Of a DNA stretch of 64,000 bases, positions 11,927 through 24,428 are shown in pieces (the stretch's first letter is position 1; each line of letters starts with the position of its first letter). Both the position numbers and the translations under genes were made by a program. This DNA is from Stenogyne calaminthoides. Lineage: Eukaryota; Streptophyta; Magnoliopsida; Lamiales; Lamiaceae. The stretch lies in contig JBBCBC010000030.1 in NCBI GenBank assembly GCA_037126765.1, positions 8,640,786 through 8,704,785 of the forward strand, given 5' to 3'. The notes beneath the pieces are model-generated. The model saw only the letters and a program-made list of their open reading frames with translations, did not search any database and was not told the origin of the DNA.

Positions 11927-13357
11927 GCTGATGCGTATTTGAACACAAGAATCAAATGCTAAGCATTTGGCAATTGTGACTGATATAAGGAAGCTCGTTG
12001 AGAATATGGAAACTCGTTGTGAGCTCCTGTGTGAAAAAACGCTTGTGTTTCTTGACTTGTTAAGCGGTTGGCTTTGCATGTTAGCATTTGAAGTTTTACT
12101 ACAATACCTTTTATTTTTTTTAAATTCATATCCGCCAGATTGACTATGGCCAATTTTTAATGATGTTCAGAGTTGAACTTAAACAATATCAAAGTCTTTA
12201 TTGAACTGCATAATTTTCCAGCAAAGTCAACTTTTAAATGGTTATTTATTAGGTTGTTTTTTCAACTACAATCCATTTTGGAGCTCCATTTAATGTGTAA
12301 TAATTTATGAAGAATTTCTACAATGACATTGTGATCTGATCTGAAAATGGTTTGTTTCTTGTTCAACAAAACCTGTGTCAAACTGTTTCTTTCCTTTACC
12401 TTCCTGAATTTGTCAGTTGCAATAGCTACACTTCTCTAAAACCAAACTAATTTTGTAGTATTTCAAAGCGGATTATTTTATCAGAGTTTTCCAAGGTCTC
12501 CTTTCATGAATATAATGCATTACAAATTCAATACCTTTCCTTGTCCCCATTAGAATTTGACTAACAAAAACAAAAAAACAAACCGAGCCTTTGAACCCAA
12601 ATAATTGGGGTAGGCTACATGAACCAATAATAGAATTACGTTGGGCCGCGTGCACGAATTAATCTTCTCCACGCGCCCCTCCGCGTCGTACATGCCCCAT
12701 ATTTTTTATTTTTTTATTTTAAGTTCTTGAGTCACTCTTAACGACATAACCACTACTATATCAAGTCTTTGAACAAAAAAAAATGTTGAATTTCTTGTAA
12801 CATTTAATTGGACTTAGTAATAATAGAATCCTTCCATTCAAATGGGAAATATTAAATTAAAGAGAGCATCTTTGTCAGCCACGAGTTGTCGATTGAATGT
12901 ATTGAGATTAACAATGTCAAAGTCTTGACATTTTTTTTAACTGATCCATGTTAAAGTAACTATATTTTATTTGTACACTTTTTTGAAGAATTTGTATAAT
13001 TTCATGTTCAACCAAACCCTCTGTAAGATGTTTGGTTTCAGTACCTTTATGAAATTGTTTCACATTTGTGCTCAATGACGGCTTATATTCAGAATGCTCC
13101 ATAAAATAATTGTGTACATAATACAAGATTCCCTGTATGTATAGTGGGGAAAGTGACCTAGGGTTATGCCAATACAAGTAATACCAAAAATTAGAAGATA
13201 CACATATTGTGCATAAGATTGTAAAATAATACTCAACAACTACAAAGTTATCCGGTGCAAAAGCCTGTTGGACTTACAAGGAGAGGCCCTAAGGCCTCAT
13301 TGATCAGAAAATAATTTTGTGACAATTATGTAAAAGATAAGCTAGTTTAGTTCTTAT
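11927..13357. other. spacer between kinase copies 1 and 2
   Basis: No supported gene. The part from 12,160 to 13,260 is a duplicate of 18,040-19,230 (shared words include ACAATGTCAAAGTCTT and AATTGTTTCACA), so it travelled with the receptor genes. A minus-strand ORF at 12,917-13,177 has a counterpart at 18,898-19,098, but most differences change the amino acid, which argues against coding. Confidence 0.6.
12575..12630. repeat. possible Au-SINE-type fragment
   Basis: Contains TTGGGGTAGGCTACATGAA, a word I associate with the 3' part of the widespread plant Au SINE. No tRNA-like head is visible next to it, so only a piece would be left. Confidence 0.3.
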
Positions 13358-16300
13358 TTATCGAGCCTCAGGCAGTGTAATACTCATTGTTGAACTTGTT
13401 GGACCTAATATAATTGGAGTTTCTGTTTTTAGTATATCTATTCCTGTGAAAAAACCAGGATGTTTAGCTACAGGCTGAACACCGTCATTGCCCAGCATCT
13501 GTACTACTGAAGGCATGTTTGGCCTATCTTCTGGGTGCTCTTGCACGCACAACAGACCAATATAAATTGATCGCAGTACTTCTAGTGAGTTGCATGAATT
13601 TTGTAAAGAAGAATCAACCAGTTCCAACGACCTTCCCTCTGTGTAAAGCATCCACGCCTGTTGAATTAGCTATGTATCATTATCTCTTTTATCGAGATTT
13701 CATAAGGATAATATTCGGATAAAAAAAGATTCAAGTTCCTACAGGATGTAATGCTTACATATGCAAGAAGGTTGACGTGGTGATCTCTATAAGTAAATCC
13801 TTTGTTTCTCATACCAGTTACAATCTCAAGCACCACAACACCAAAACTAAAGACATCTGATTTCACTGAGAACAGGCCATATGTAGCATACTCTGGGGAC
13901 ATGTAGCCACTACAAAGAATGTATATGAGAAGATTAAATAGCAAATAGAGGAAAAGCCTTAAATGAATTGTGTTGTGAAGATATATACATACTATGTTCC
14001 TACTACTCGACTTGTGTTGGCTCCAGTCTCGTTGCCTCCAAAGGTTCTAGCAAGACCAAAATCTGATATCTTTGGATTCATTTCAGAATCAAGCAATATA
14101 TTGCTGGCTTTAAGGTCTCTGTGTATAACTCGGAGACAGGAATCTTGATGAAGATACGAAAGGCCTCGAGCAATACTATTAATAATGTTGAAGCGCCTAG
14201 GCCAGTCCAGTGATGCACTTTTGACCTGGTCTACCAAATCAGGAAGGATATACTTGATATTTTGTTTCATAAAACTGATTATCACAGCATACAGTAATCC
14301 CTAGGTGCATGGTGATAAACTATTTGTAGTGTGTAATATCTATAATAAATGAAGAGAAATTTCTCTGCTGTCAGCTTTTCTTTTAGGCTCCTTATATATA
14401 CGTAAAATCTCCTGTTTTCTGGTTCTAACAATTTATATTAGGTCGTGTTTATCATGTCTAGCTTTACATCCATGTAAATTGAGTGGCAATTCTTACCGAA
14501 AAGTATTAAGTCTAGACTTTTGTTGGGCATGTATTCATAAACCAGCATCATTTCTTCTTCTTGCATGCACCAACCTAAAAGCCTCACTAGATTCCGATGT
14601 TGAAGCTTTGCAATACAGATTACTTCATTCTTGAGCTCATCTACTCCTTGAAGGGAAGTACTGGACAGACGTTTGACAGCAATTTCCTGTCCATCTTCCA
14701 GCAGGCCCTAATATAGAAATTCACTTGTGAAATAAAGGTACTTTTGCCCCCTTCTTTTAACCGAACATAACATGTGTGGATAATTATATATGCTGAATTA
14801 CTAGACTACTGAACAAGAACTAAAAATGTGATGGTTTCTGTGGATAATTTTTTTTGATGCATTTCAGTAAAGAGTTTGGATAAAAAATCTTAATCCACTT
14901 CATGTGGGTTCTTATGTAATATTTCTCATTTGTCTTTACCTTAAAAACAGGTCCAAATCCACCCTCTCCAAGCTTATTGTTGATTGAAAAATTATTTGTA
15001 GCTTTAGTAATAGTCGATAAGTGATACAGCGGTAGCTCTAGGTCCTCATGACTTTCTGTATGGTTGCGTGACTTGAGCCCCGACCAGACTGACATGAGAA
15101 ACATCCATCAATAAAATAATATATTTTCATGATATGCATAACAATTGTGTGTGTCCTCTTACCTGTTTTATGAAGCTTCTTTGTTTTCTTAAAATACAGA
15201 AGTAGACTCAGGCTTAGCAGAACTATCCCGGCCACTAGAGAAAACGTCACTATGAGTACTCTTTGTTTTCTTCTTTCTGATTCTCTGGAATTATTAACTG
15301 AAAGAATATATTAATATTTCTCCATGTTTTGTAAAATAAAGAAAATGAATGAAAGGATGCTTACATAACTCAGAAGAAGCAACTCTAATGTAGATCGCTT
15401 GTCCTGGAGAAAACGTTCTAATGTCAACAAGTTCACCAAACCAAAGTAGACATCCATTTTCACCTCTGCTAATATCTAGACTTGTATAAGCCGTACACGA
15501 GCAGTTGTTTAAGCACAATGCCTTGCATTCTTTAAGACTCATACTCATATTAGACCAGGAATGCTGTGTATCTGGTAATTTAACTCCAGAGTACTTCAAA
15601 AAGCCATCTCCGTTTCCACAATCCAAGGGTGTGCTGTGAACGCACCCCTTTGACCAATTTCCCCTGCCCCAACCTTGTGGATCTTTTGGTTTGAATTTAT
15701 TTAAGCATCCACAAACTGGAGAATTTTCCATATTACAGCTAGCATATGCACCACATGAACTGTAGATATCACAATTATCAACAGGCATAGCGACATAAAT
15801 GCTCCAACCTTGTGTTCCTTCGTTCCAAATCCACCTCTGTGAAACACCATTCTCACTTAGCGTAAGCCTCGTATATGCTGACTCGTCTACTGGCTTATCA
15901 CGATAGTAAACCTCATTCATATCTATGACCACATCAAATGTATATTTGCCACTATACCGATAGCTCGAGCTCCAACCAAAGCCCACCCCATTCCACGGAC
16001 CAGTTCTAGACTCCACATCTGCACCCCTTTTTAAGAGTAATTGAGGATGATGAGTAGAATCGAGATGAAATGTAAAATGTCCTGCTGCTGGATCACCTCT
16101 GTTTTTCCATGATGACATATACACTTCTAAACCAGTTTTAAAGTTCCAACCAAGCTTCATCCCTGGTAAAAGAGTGTCTGTTGGATAATCGAAACTCTGC
16201 CATAAGAAATTCTCAGGGTTATCATCGTTTGCATCTTTCAAAACAAGATTCCCCGAGTCGAGCAATTGTGCAACTGGATTCTGCACATTTCTTGATGCAT

Positions 16301-16643
16301 TAGTAGACCAAATAATAGCGTCGGTACCATTTATAAGAACTAGTTGTCCAAAATCATTGACTTTCAGCATCCCTGATTCATCATTGAGTGGATAATCTCT
16401 GTTGGCAACCCATACCACAGTCCTCACTGGTATTTTCTTGTACCAAATCCCAACGTATCGATTCTTGGAATTCTCTTGGTTGAAAAAACCCAACACAAAG
16501 ATTCCCCCTGATGAAATCAACGTCGTAGTTCCACCATCCCTGAATATCTGAGAACTATTTATGGTGTCTGTTGTGTAAGAAATTCCTTGGATGGAGAAGG
16601 AGCACAGAATAAGAAAGATTGTGGTATAGTACTTACAATTCAT
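13358..16643 (-). CDS. G-type lectin S-receptor-like serine/threonine-protein kinase (copy 2, intact)
   Basis: Seven exons: 16,643-15,365; 15,297-15,163; 15,088-14,940; 14,707-14,497; 14,230-13,993; 13,909-13,759; 13,657-13,358. All joins have GT...AG and phases that add up to 820 codons without a stop. Protein order: signal peptide about 1-21; bulb-type lectin domain with WVANRD at 78-83; S-locus glycoprotein part with a Cys-rich CDIYSSCGAYASC segment; PAN domain with CKALCLNNCSC; transmembrane segment about 440-462; kinase with GEGGFGPVF (512-520), Lys533, HRD Asp630 and DFG Asp648, plus GYMSPEYA. It is therefore a normal RD kinase expected to be active at the plasma membrane. Relatives act in perception of microbes, wounding or pollen; the ligand cannot be told. 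Neighbours are three broken paralogues on the same strand. Confidence 0.93.
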
Positions 16644-17404
16644 GCTTCTGTTTTAGCAGATGCGTTTTAGATGGTAAGCATTAAGCAGTTGACTAATATA
16701 TTAGTATGAGGAAGCTCATTGAGAATATTGTGAAAAGCAGTTGCCTTTCCTGACTTGTCAGAATTTGAATATTCAAAGTCAACTTGGTCAAGGTTCAATT
16801 TAATTTCAGAATTATTAACTCTACTATATTCAAATTTTCACAATTCAGTTCAGATGTTTGTGAGACATCCAAATTGGGGATGTGATCAGTCGTATGAGAG
16901 AATAATGGGAAGATTTACTGCTTAATATACCCACATGCACAGCATTTTTTTAATTACCTGTACCTTCAAACAAAGCTATAAAGTGGGTGTATAAAGTACC
17001 TAGGTCGGTGTTAATAGCGCGGCCCTGCCCTTTTATCATCTCACTTATGACACTCCATCTACAATATGTTTTCGTGTTATATTGTATATTAGTTTGATAA
17101 TCTCTGCATATATTATGAAAAAATGATAGAATGAGCTAAATACACAGAATCCATACTAGGAAAGCACCAGATAGCAAAATGAGTTAATGCATTAACTTCA
17201 ACTTAAATTATCAAAGCCAGCTACTACTATTTATCTTGAAAGTGCATGATCTGAGGCTAGTGTCGGATGGAATCATGTGTTCCACTATGCATTGCATGAT
17301 TTAGATGTCCAACGCACGCATGTGAGCTGACAAGGAGAGACCCTGTGGCCTCAACGATCGAGAAGAACTTTGTGGCAATTGCAAATGATAATCTAATTTA
17401 GTCT
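16644..17404. other. upstream region of the intact kinase gene
   Basis: No coding sequence found. It should hold the promoter of the 16,643 gene. An AATATATTAG stretch at about 16,700 is a weak TATA candidate. The right part becomes the 3' flank of the copy 3 scrap. Confidence 0.4.
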
Positions 17405-17720
17405 TATTTATCAAGCCTCAAGCAGTTTATTACTGTTTGTTGATCTTGTTGGGCCTAATATAACTGGAGTTTCAGTTCAGATCATAGTATATCTATTCCT
17501 GCGAAAGAACCAGGATGTTTAGCTTCAGGTAGAACGCTGTCATTGCCCAATATCTGTACCACTGAAGACATGCTCGACCTATGTTCCGGGCGTCCGGTAC
17601 ACCACTCTCACTTTGCGTAAGCCTCACATATGCTGACTCATCTGCTTGCTCATCACAATAATACACCTCATTCATATTTACGACCATATTAAATGTAAAA
17701 GCATCACTCTTCAGATAATT
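17405..17720 (-). pseudogene. S-receptor-like kinase scrap (copy 3): exon 1 piece joined to exon 7
   Basis: From 17,720 to about 17,593 the minus strand encodes part of the S-locus region (NEVYYCDEQ..ESAYVRLTQSESGV). It then passes directly into the last kinase exon, out of frame (the HPE..SSMSSVVQILGNDS region is readable in another frame), down to the end of the coding region near 17,420. Everything in between, about 2.5 kb in the intact copy, is missing. A second small exon 1 scrap lies at 17,700-17,760. No function. Confidence 0.8.
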
Positions 17721-17792
17721 GCATAGTGAAATTGCTGACTCATCTACTTGCTCATCATGATAGCATTTGAAGTTTCACTACAATAATTTTTA

Positions 17793-18031
17793 CTCCCTCT
17801 GTTCCACACTCGTTTATACATTCACTATTTGATTCGTGTTTTAGCGAGCGAGTTATTTATTAATATTTGAAATGATAAAGAGATTTTTAAGGTGTGGTAT
17901 GATAATGCTACATTTCATCTATCCTACCATGCCTTAAAAGTTACTTTATCATTTCATATAGTATAAATAATTCGCTCAATAAAACACGAGCCAAAAAGTG
18001 AAACGTTCAATCAAGTGTGGGACGGAGGGAG
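17793..18031. mobile_element. Stowaway MITE (239 bp)
   Basis: Ends CTCCCTCTGTTCCACACTCG and, inverted, CTCCCTCCGTCCCACACTTG, flanked by TA on both sides. Internal parts also pair (GAGCGAGTTATTTATTAATA with its near complement), giving a foldback structure. Confidence 0.9.
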
Positions 18032-19304
18032 TATTAATATTAGTGTTGAACTTAAACAATGTAAAAGTCTTCATTGGACTGCTTACTTTTCAAGCAACGT
18101 CAACTTTTCCTTTTTTAATGTATATTTGCTTGGCATGTTAGCATTTAAAGTTTCACTACAATAATTATTACTTATTATTATTAGTGTTGAACTTAAACAA
18201 TGTCAAAGTCTTCATTGACCTGCTTATTTATTTGTTTAATTTTTAACTACAATCCATTTTGGAGCTCCAATTTCTGCAGTGATACCGTGATCTGATCTGA
18301 AAATGGTTTTTTCATGTTCAATACAATCATGTGGTAACTGTTCCTTTTCTTTACCTTTTTAAATTGAGTAGATCTCCTGTGCACCAGGTGCACCGTGCAA
18401 CTCAAGTGCATTTTTAGAACATGCAACTTGTTATATTGAAGCATGCAACTCGTGTCAGTGAAAACAAGTTACACGTTTTAGTATAACTAAGTTGCATGTT
18501 TCAAAAGTACACTTGTCAGTTGCAATAGATACACTTCTCCAAAACCAAACTACTTGTGTAGTGTTTCAAAGCAGATTATTCTACAAAAGTTTTGCAAGGT
18601 CTCCTTTCATAAATTAATGCATTATGTAAAGCTTTTCTCTTGCCCCATTACAATTTGACTAGAATTTTTTTATCACTTTTCATATATTTTAAGTTATTGA
18701 TTCACTCCTAACGACATAAACTAATATCAAGTTGTTGGACTTGCTAATAATAGAATCTCTCCATTCACATGGAAACTATATTAAATTAAAGTGAACATCT
18801 TTGTCAGCCACATAGAGTTGTCGATTTGAATGTATTGAGCTTAAACAATGTCAAAGTCTTGTCATTTTTTAACTGATTCATGATATACAGCAATGTTTTA
18901 TTTGTACTCATTTTCTTGAAGAATTTCTATAGTTTCATGTTTAACCAAATCCTCTGTAAGTTTTTTGGTTTTCTTACCTTTCTCAAATTGTTTCACAGTT
19001 GTGCTCATTGAAGGCTTATGTTCAGAATACGCCGTAAGAAAAAATTTACATAACTGAAGTACAAAATTCTTGTGTTTATAGTGTGAGAAAGAGACCATGG
19101 GTTACACCAATATAAAATGATACACATACTTTGCATAGAATGTTGTAAATCAATTATACAAGGTTGGAAAAAACAGTAGTACTCAACAACCACAAACTTA
19201 TCTGGTGCTGGAGTCTGTTGGGCTGATAAGGAGAGACCATAATGCCTCAATAATCAGAAAGAATTTTTCGAGAATTGTGAACGATAAGCTAATTTATTTC
19301 TTTT
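18032..19304. other. spacer between copies 3 and 4, duplicate of 12,160-13,260
   Basis: No gene. Within it the phrase with ACAATGTCAAAGTCTT occurs three times (about 18,050, 18,196 and 18,842), showing small local duplications. It serves as a clean reference for insertions because the same stretch exists at 12-13 kb. Confidence 0.6.
18403..18515. repeat. short inverted-repeat insertion (about 113-145 bp)
   Basis: Left arm CAAGTGCATTTTTAGAACAT and right arm inverted CAAGTGTACTTTTGAAACAT, continuing for about 33 bases each. The paralogous spacer at about 12,408 reads straight across (GAATTTGTCAGTTGC), so this is an insertion. Class unknown. Confidence 0.55.
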
Positions 19305-19716
19305 TCACCTGGCCTCAAGAAGTGAAATAGTCATTGTTGAACTTGTTGGGCCTAATATTACAGGAGTTTCAATTTTTAGTATATCTATACCTGTGAAAAA
19401 ACCAGGTAGCTTAGCTTCAGGCAGGACACTATCATTGCCCAGCATCTGTACCACTGAAGGCATGGTTGGCCTATCTTCTAGGCATTCTTGAACGCAGAGA
19501 AGACCTATGTAAATTCTGATAAGTTTGATGAATTTTGGAAAGAAGAATCAACCAGTTTCAGTGACCTTCCCTCTCTGTAAAGCATCCATGCCTGTCACAT
19601 TAGTTCTATATTTAGTATTAATTTTCTGTCGAGATGCCATAAGGAACAAATTCTCATAAAGAATATGTAATACTTACATGTCCCAGAAGGTTGAGGTGGT
19701 GATCTCTATAAGAAAA

Positions 19717-21254
19717 TGTTGGGAAATTTGTAGTTTTGATGGAAATTCCAAAACAGATGTAATGGGACCAGTCAGACCTGTTACCTGATTGATGAACTAG
19801 AAATCAGAATAGGATGACCAACTGAAATGTATAGACAACTGATATAATAGATAGGTCACATATTGAGGGGGAACTCAATATGTATAGGTTAAGTCTTGAA
19901 GAAGATCAGAAAATCAGAAGATCAGACCAGAACTGACAGAAGATCAAAAGAGTCATTATGAAGAAGACTTGGAGTCCAAAAGACTAAGAAGACTCAAAGA
20001 TCAGAAGACAAGAAGATATTAAGACCAGAAGACCTTCGAAAGACCTACATCAGATTATATCAGAAGAGTCAATAAGTTGAGCTAAGACAACTTATTTCAG
20101 AAGACTCAACAAGGTAGACTGATCAGTCTTAACTGATCAGATCAGCTCAGAGCAGGGGACAACCAAGTGCCATCCTAAGACATACAAATTGATCAGACAA
20201 GAAGAATGTCAACCTAAGTTGGTTCAAGGCGCCGAATAAGTGTACTTGATAACCAATGAGAGCAAGACACGAATGTACGGAGTTGATAGTGTAGGACAAG
20301 GTGGTTCAGAGTCAAACGACTATAAAGGACGACGGAGCACACATTTGGCCATGCCGTCTCTGAACACATCAAATCACTCCTGCAATCATACCTTAAATAG
20401 ACCGAAATTCGAATTGTTCTCCAATGACTAGTTCGATTTCGTGCCTATAAATATGGGATCAACCTTCAGAGTAAGGTTACGAAAATTATACGCAAGCTCA
20501 AGCTACAAGCAATTTTCGCAAGAACACTGAAGATCATACAAATATTCTAAGTGTTCATCTCATAGTTTATTAGCATAGAGTTCTTATCCTTTATCTTTAG
20601 GCTACTCAAATACTATGATAGAATTACAGTTGGAAACCAAACAAATCTTACCCCAAGCCGAGTGTTAGGTTAAGTTTGTGAGCAAGATCTCAAGCTAGAG
20701 TTTCTAGTCTTGATTTCTGGGATCAGTTGAGTGAGAGCTCCATAAATATCTATTGTACTGTATTTTGACTAACACATTAAACTAAGTCTAGTTGGTAGTG
20801 AGTGCCCCTGCTGATAGGGAAGAGTGGACGTAGGACAAGTTAGTCTGAACCACTATAAATCTTGTGTGTTTATCTGCTTTACACTTTATTCACACTACTG
20901 TTTTGATAAACACTCTTGCATACCTTAAGTAGAGATCAATATAGCACCAAGCTGCTGATCTGATTAATTGGACACTTTGTCAACTGATCTGATCAGAAAA
21001 CCTTAAGGACTGTTTTCTGGTAAGCTAGTTTTTCACACGGGTTAGTTAAAACTTCCGCACAATCAGTTAAACTGATAGACATCAAACTGATCAGCTCACC
21101 AGCGATTAGTAGGTTGAATATCAGTCTGAATTGATCATTTAGCACTCTGATCAGTAAACTTGCAAATCACACTAATCACACGAAAAAGTTTCAGAAGTCT
21201 ATTCACCCCTCCCCTCTAGACTTCTGCCTCACTGAAATCCGTTCGGGACCTACA
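19717..21254 (+). repeat. 5' LTR of family B copia (1,538 bp)
   Basis: Starts TGTTGGGAAATTTG and ends GGGACCTACA, two bases before the primer site. It matches the minus-strand LTR at 43,490-45,047 over most of its length (for example CACATATTGAGGGGGAACTC). It is rich in GATCAG and AGAAGAC words. Confidence 0.85.
20446..20453 (+). promoter_or_regulatory. LTR TATA box
   Basis: GCCTATAAATATGGG, conserved in the related LTR at 44,303-44,310 (minus). Confidence 0.6.
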
Positions 21255-21256
21255 AG

Positions 21257-21268
21257 TGGTATCAGAGT
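21257..21268 (+). other. primer-binding site (initiator tRNA-Met type)
   Basis: TGGTATCAGAG two bases after the LTR end, the usual plant copia primer site. Confidence 0.85.
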
Positions 21269-21395
21269 AGTGGTTCTACGGACCACTGGATTTGAATATC
21301 ATTGGTTCTTGAGGAAGAACCTTTGTGGTTACTAGAACAGATCTTTAAAAAACCTATTTTAAAAACTTTTCTATTTTTAACTCACAAACATCAAC

Positions 21396-22045
21396 ATGGA
21401 TAATACATCTGGGATGTATCATGATCTGCCCAAGTTCTCTATTGATAAGTATGACGATTGGACTCTACTCATGGTTAACCATTTGGGTGCTATCAACTCC
21501 AGAATGATGGAGGTTATTGAGCGAGGTCCCATCCTCATCTATCATGCAAATCCAGCTATTGGAGGTGATGCTACTCAACCAATAGGAGCCATGGTGCAGA
21601 AAAGTGTTCTTCAGATGGATGCCGAAGAGAGAAAATTGTTCAACCTGAATACAGTTGCTAAACATATCATTCTGAAGATGGTGGACAAGGTCACATGGCA
21701 GAAGATCAAGTACTGCAAGACAACAAAGACCATGTGGGATGTGTTAGCTGAGATGTGCGAAGGAAATGAACTGATAAGAAATAGCAGATTGCAAGCTGAG
21801 TTGGTCAAGTTCAAGAAACTCAATATTACCAAATGAGACCATTGATCAACTGGATGGAAGAATCACTCTGGCTATCAACAACTTGAAGGAACTAGGTCGT
21901 GATATGACTGATAAGGATATCAACTACAAGATTCTGAGGTCACTGACCAAGAAATGAAACATGAAGATCAATGTTATCAAAGATTGTCAAGATATTGCAT
22001 CGATGAAGCCAAGCAAGCTGTTTCTGAGTCTGAGACTATCTTTAT
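21396..22045 (+). pseudogene. gag, N-terminal part (family B copia)
   Basis: Open from ATG 21,396 for 146 codons, with a copia gag pattern (LPKFSIDKYDDWTLLMVNHL, later KTTKTMWDVLAEMCEGN). A frameshift or stop follows at about 21,835. Other frames continue it up to about 22,045 (ending SMKPSKLF), where the Harbinger transposon begins. Gag forms the particle that packages the element RNA; this copy is dead. Confidence 0.8.
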
Positions 22046-22182
22046 CAACAAACACCCACAACCCAATCTTCTAATAAATAATTCATTTCTCTCTCCTCCA
22101 CATATACAATCTACAACTCAATCAATCTTCATCTTTTTTCATACTTTATCAACAAACACCCACAACCCAATCTCTTAATAAA
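22041..22182. repeat. duplicated 35-40 bp words at the left end of the Harbinger element
   Basis: The block with TATCAACAAACACCCACAAC followed by CCAATCT and TAATAAA occurs at about 22,041 and again at about 22,147, about 106 bp apart. Confidence 0.6.
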
Positions 22183-22438
22183 ATAATATTTCTTTTTTAC
22201 TATTTAATAATTATATTTATCTATAATCAATTTTTATTATATTAATAAGATATATTAAATTATTTGATATTAAAAATGCGTAACTATAATAAAAAAAATT
22301 ACCATACACTTAAAATAAAATTACAATCTCAATAACAAAATTTAAATTACAGAAATTTAAATACAAAGCTATAAATAAATATATCAAGTTACAAATAGAT
22401 GTGCAAAATACAACAATGCGGAAGATTAAATTACATAT

Positions 22439-23786
22439 TTAATCATCAATACCGAAATTTCCCCATATATGCTCAATCAAGTTGTTTTTTAGAGCAATAT
22501 GAGCTTCTCTATTCCGAAGTTGTTCCCTATTAATCATATAAGTGGATAGACTTGCAATGCATTCTCTAGAGTATTCAAAACCTTCACCACCAGTGGGATC
22601 ATCCATAAAAAAATATGTGGGATCATGATAAGTTTGGATGCGTGTCTCGTTCATCCTCTACTATCATATTGTGCATGATGATACAAGCCATCATAATTCT
22701 TCCCATCAAAAGCTTATCCCGGACAAGACATGGACGTCGAAGAAATGCTGAAAACGAGCTTGTAGAACTCCAAATGCTCGTTCGACATCTTTTCGCTTGA
22801 CCTCTTGGTGTTGAGCTTAACGACTTTGTGCTTTCTAGTCTGGAGAAGTAATTGACTTAACAAATGCAGCCCATGAAGGATATATGCCATCGGTTAGATA
22901 ATATGCTCTATCATTTTTCCGACCATTCACTTACATAACTAACCTTTGGTGCTCGACCTTCCAAGACATCACTAAAAACTGGAGATCGATGGAGTACGTT
23001 AATATCATTGCACGTACCTGGTGTTCCAAAGAAAGCATGTCATATCCATAAGTCATATGATGCAACAACTTCCAAAATGATTGTTGGCTTTCCACTTCTC
23101 CCTGCATATTGCCCAGCCCATGCAGTAGGACAATTTTTCCACTCCCAATGCATGCAGTCAATACTGCCTATCATGCCCGGGAATCCACGTTGTTCCCCGA
23201 CATAGAGCAGTCTTGCCAAATCTTGTTCATAGGGTTTTCTGAGGTACTCTTCGCCAAAGCAGGAAATGACGCCTTCTACAAAATTCATGAGAGCTTGCCT
23301 TGTTACAGCTGCACTCATTCGCAAGTATTCATCAACAACATCAGTTGATGTACCATACGCCAACACCCTCATAACTCCAGTACATTTCTGTAATGATGAA
23401 AGACCTTGTCTACCTGTGGCATCAGGTCTTTGTTGAAAATATTCGTCTTTGGCTGTAATTTCATCCACTATACGAAGGAATAAAGATTTTCGCATATGAA
23501 ATCTACGTCGAAAGATTTCAGGAGTATGTGTCGGATTGCCAATAAAGTAGTCGTTCATCAAACGTTCCTCACCCAACTCGCGTTCCCTTTCACAATGCCT
23601 TCTTCTAGCTCTAGGAGTGAGATCTCCTTCGTTCAGATTAAGATTCTTTAAGAGCATATCCTCGATAATGCGATCAATTTGACGATTTTGGTGAGTAATT
23701 CGTTCTTCCCATTCATCAAATTCGATGAAATTGAAAGAATCGGAACTTGAATCGTTATCTACCGATTGATTTTCATTGAGAGACAT
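22439..23786 (-). pseudogene. Harbinger transposase (HARBI1-like DDE nuclease), broken
   Basis: Starts at ATG 23,786 and is open for 248 codons. An acidic N-terminus comes first, then HTPEIFRRRFHMRKSLFLRI, and GSIDCMHWEW with the first catalytic Asp. Then a TGA stands where relatives have Trp (WI*HAFFGTPG). After a short frameshift, TDGIYPSWA with the second Asp and ERAFGVLQARF with the Glu follow. The C-terminus ends at 22,439. The family cuts and pastes the element with help from the Myb-like partner. One nonsense change and at least one or two frame breaks make it inactive. Confidence 0.88.
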
Positions 23787-23930
23787 TTGAGAAGTTGAAT
23801 GGGTAAAACTATTTGATAAAAATTATACTTGAGAGGATTTAGTGTAAGTTTGATGTGGTTTCAAAGAGAATATATAGATACAACTTCAATAATGTGTAAT
23901 CACTATTTGGCATGTGAATTGATTCAAACG

Positions 23931-24101
23931 ACAAGTTCTGGTGAGTGGGTGTGTCATAACAATAGACAAGTTCTCGTGAGTGGGTGTGTCATAACAATAG
24001 ACAAGTGGTGGCAACAAGTTTCTAGGTCTCGTGGGTGTGTCATAACAATAGACAAGTGGTGGCAACAAGTTTCTAGGTCTCGTGGGTGTGTCATAACAAT
24101 T
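23931..24101. repeat. tandem repeat between the two Harbinger genes
   Basis: Units built from GTGGGTGTGTCATAACAATA and GACAAGT. Two short units are followed by two longer ones that add GGTGGCAACAAGTTTCTAGG. Further right, ATAGATAATGGACTTGGTCA and a near copy occur at about 24,149 and 24,260. Confidence 0.75.
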
Positions 24102-24428
24102 TTCAATAAAGAGCATGCTCCTTCCACCTTTTATGCATCAGACAAGTAAATAGATAATGGACTTGGTCAGGTGATATGACACATCACTATTTTACTTAAT
24201 GGAGTACATTTTTCTTTTTTAGTAAAGACAAGTGCATGTGAACTTCAATAATGGAAAAATAGATAATGGACTTTGTCAGGTGATATGACACAACTTTAAT
24301 AAAGAGGAGTAAATGAGAATGAAAATTACAAACACTCAGTTTCATAATTAAAATCACACAAATTAAAACCTTACATGACAATAATTAAAAATACATAAAG
24401 TAAATTACATGACAGTAAATAACATTGA

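Noticed and set aside
12917..13177. ORF downstream of kinase copy 2 with a similar ORF at 18,898-19,098
   Set aside because: The two agree only because the spacers are duplicated. Nearly all differences between them change the amino acid, which argues against selection for a protein.
21465..21832. Minus-strand ORFs opposite copia gag
   Set aside because: They are shadows of the gag frame, which has clear gag motifs.
23931..24101. Spaced repeats as a CRISPR-like array
   Set aside because: Units abut without unique spacers, there are only four of two lengths, and the setting is a plant transposon.
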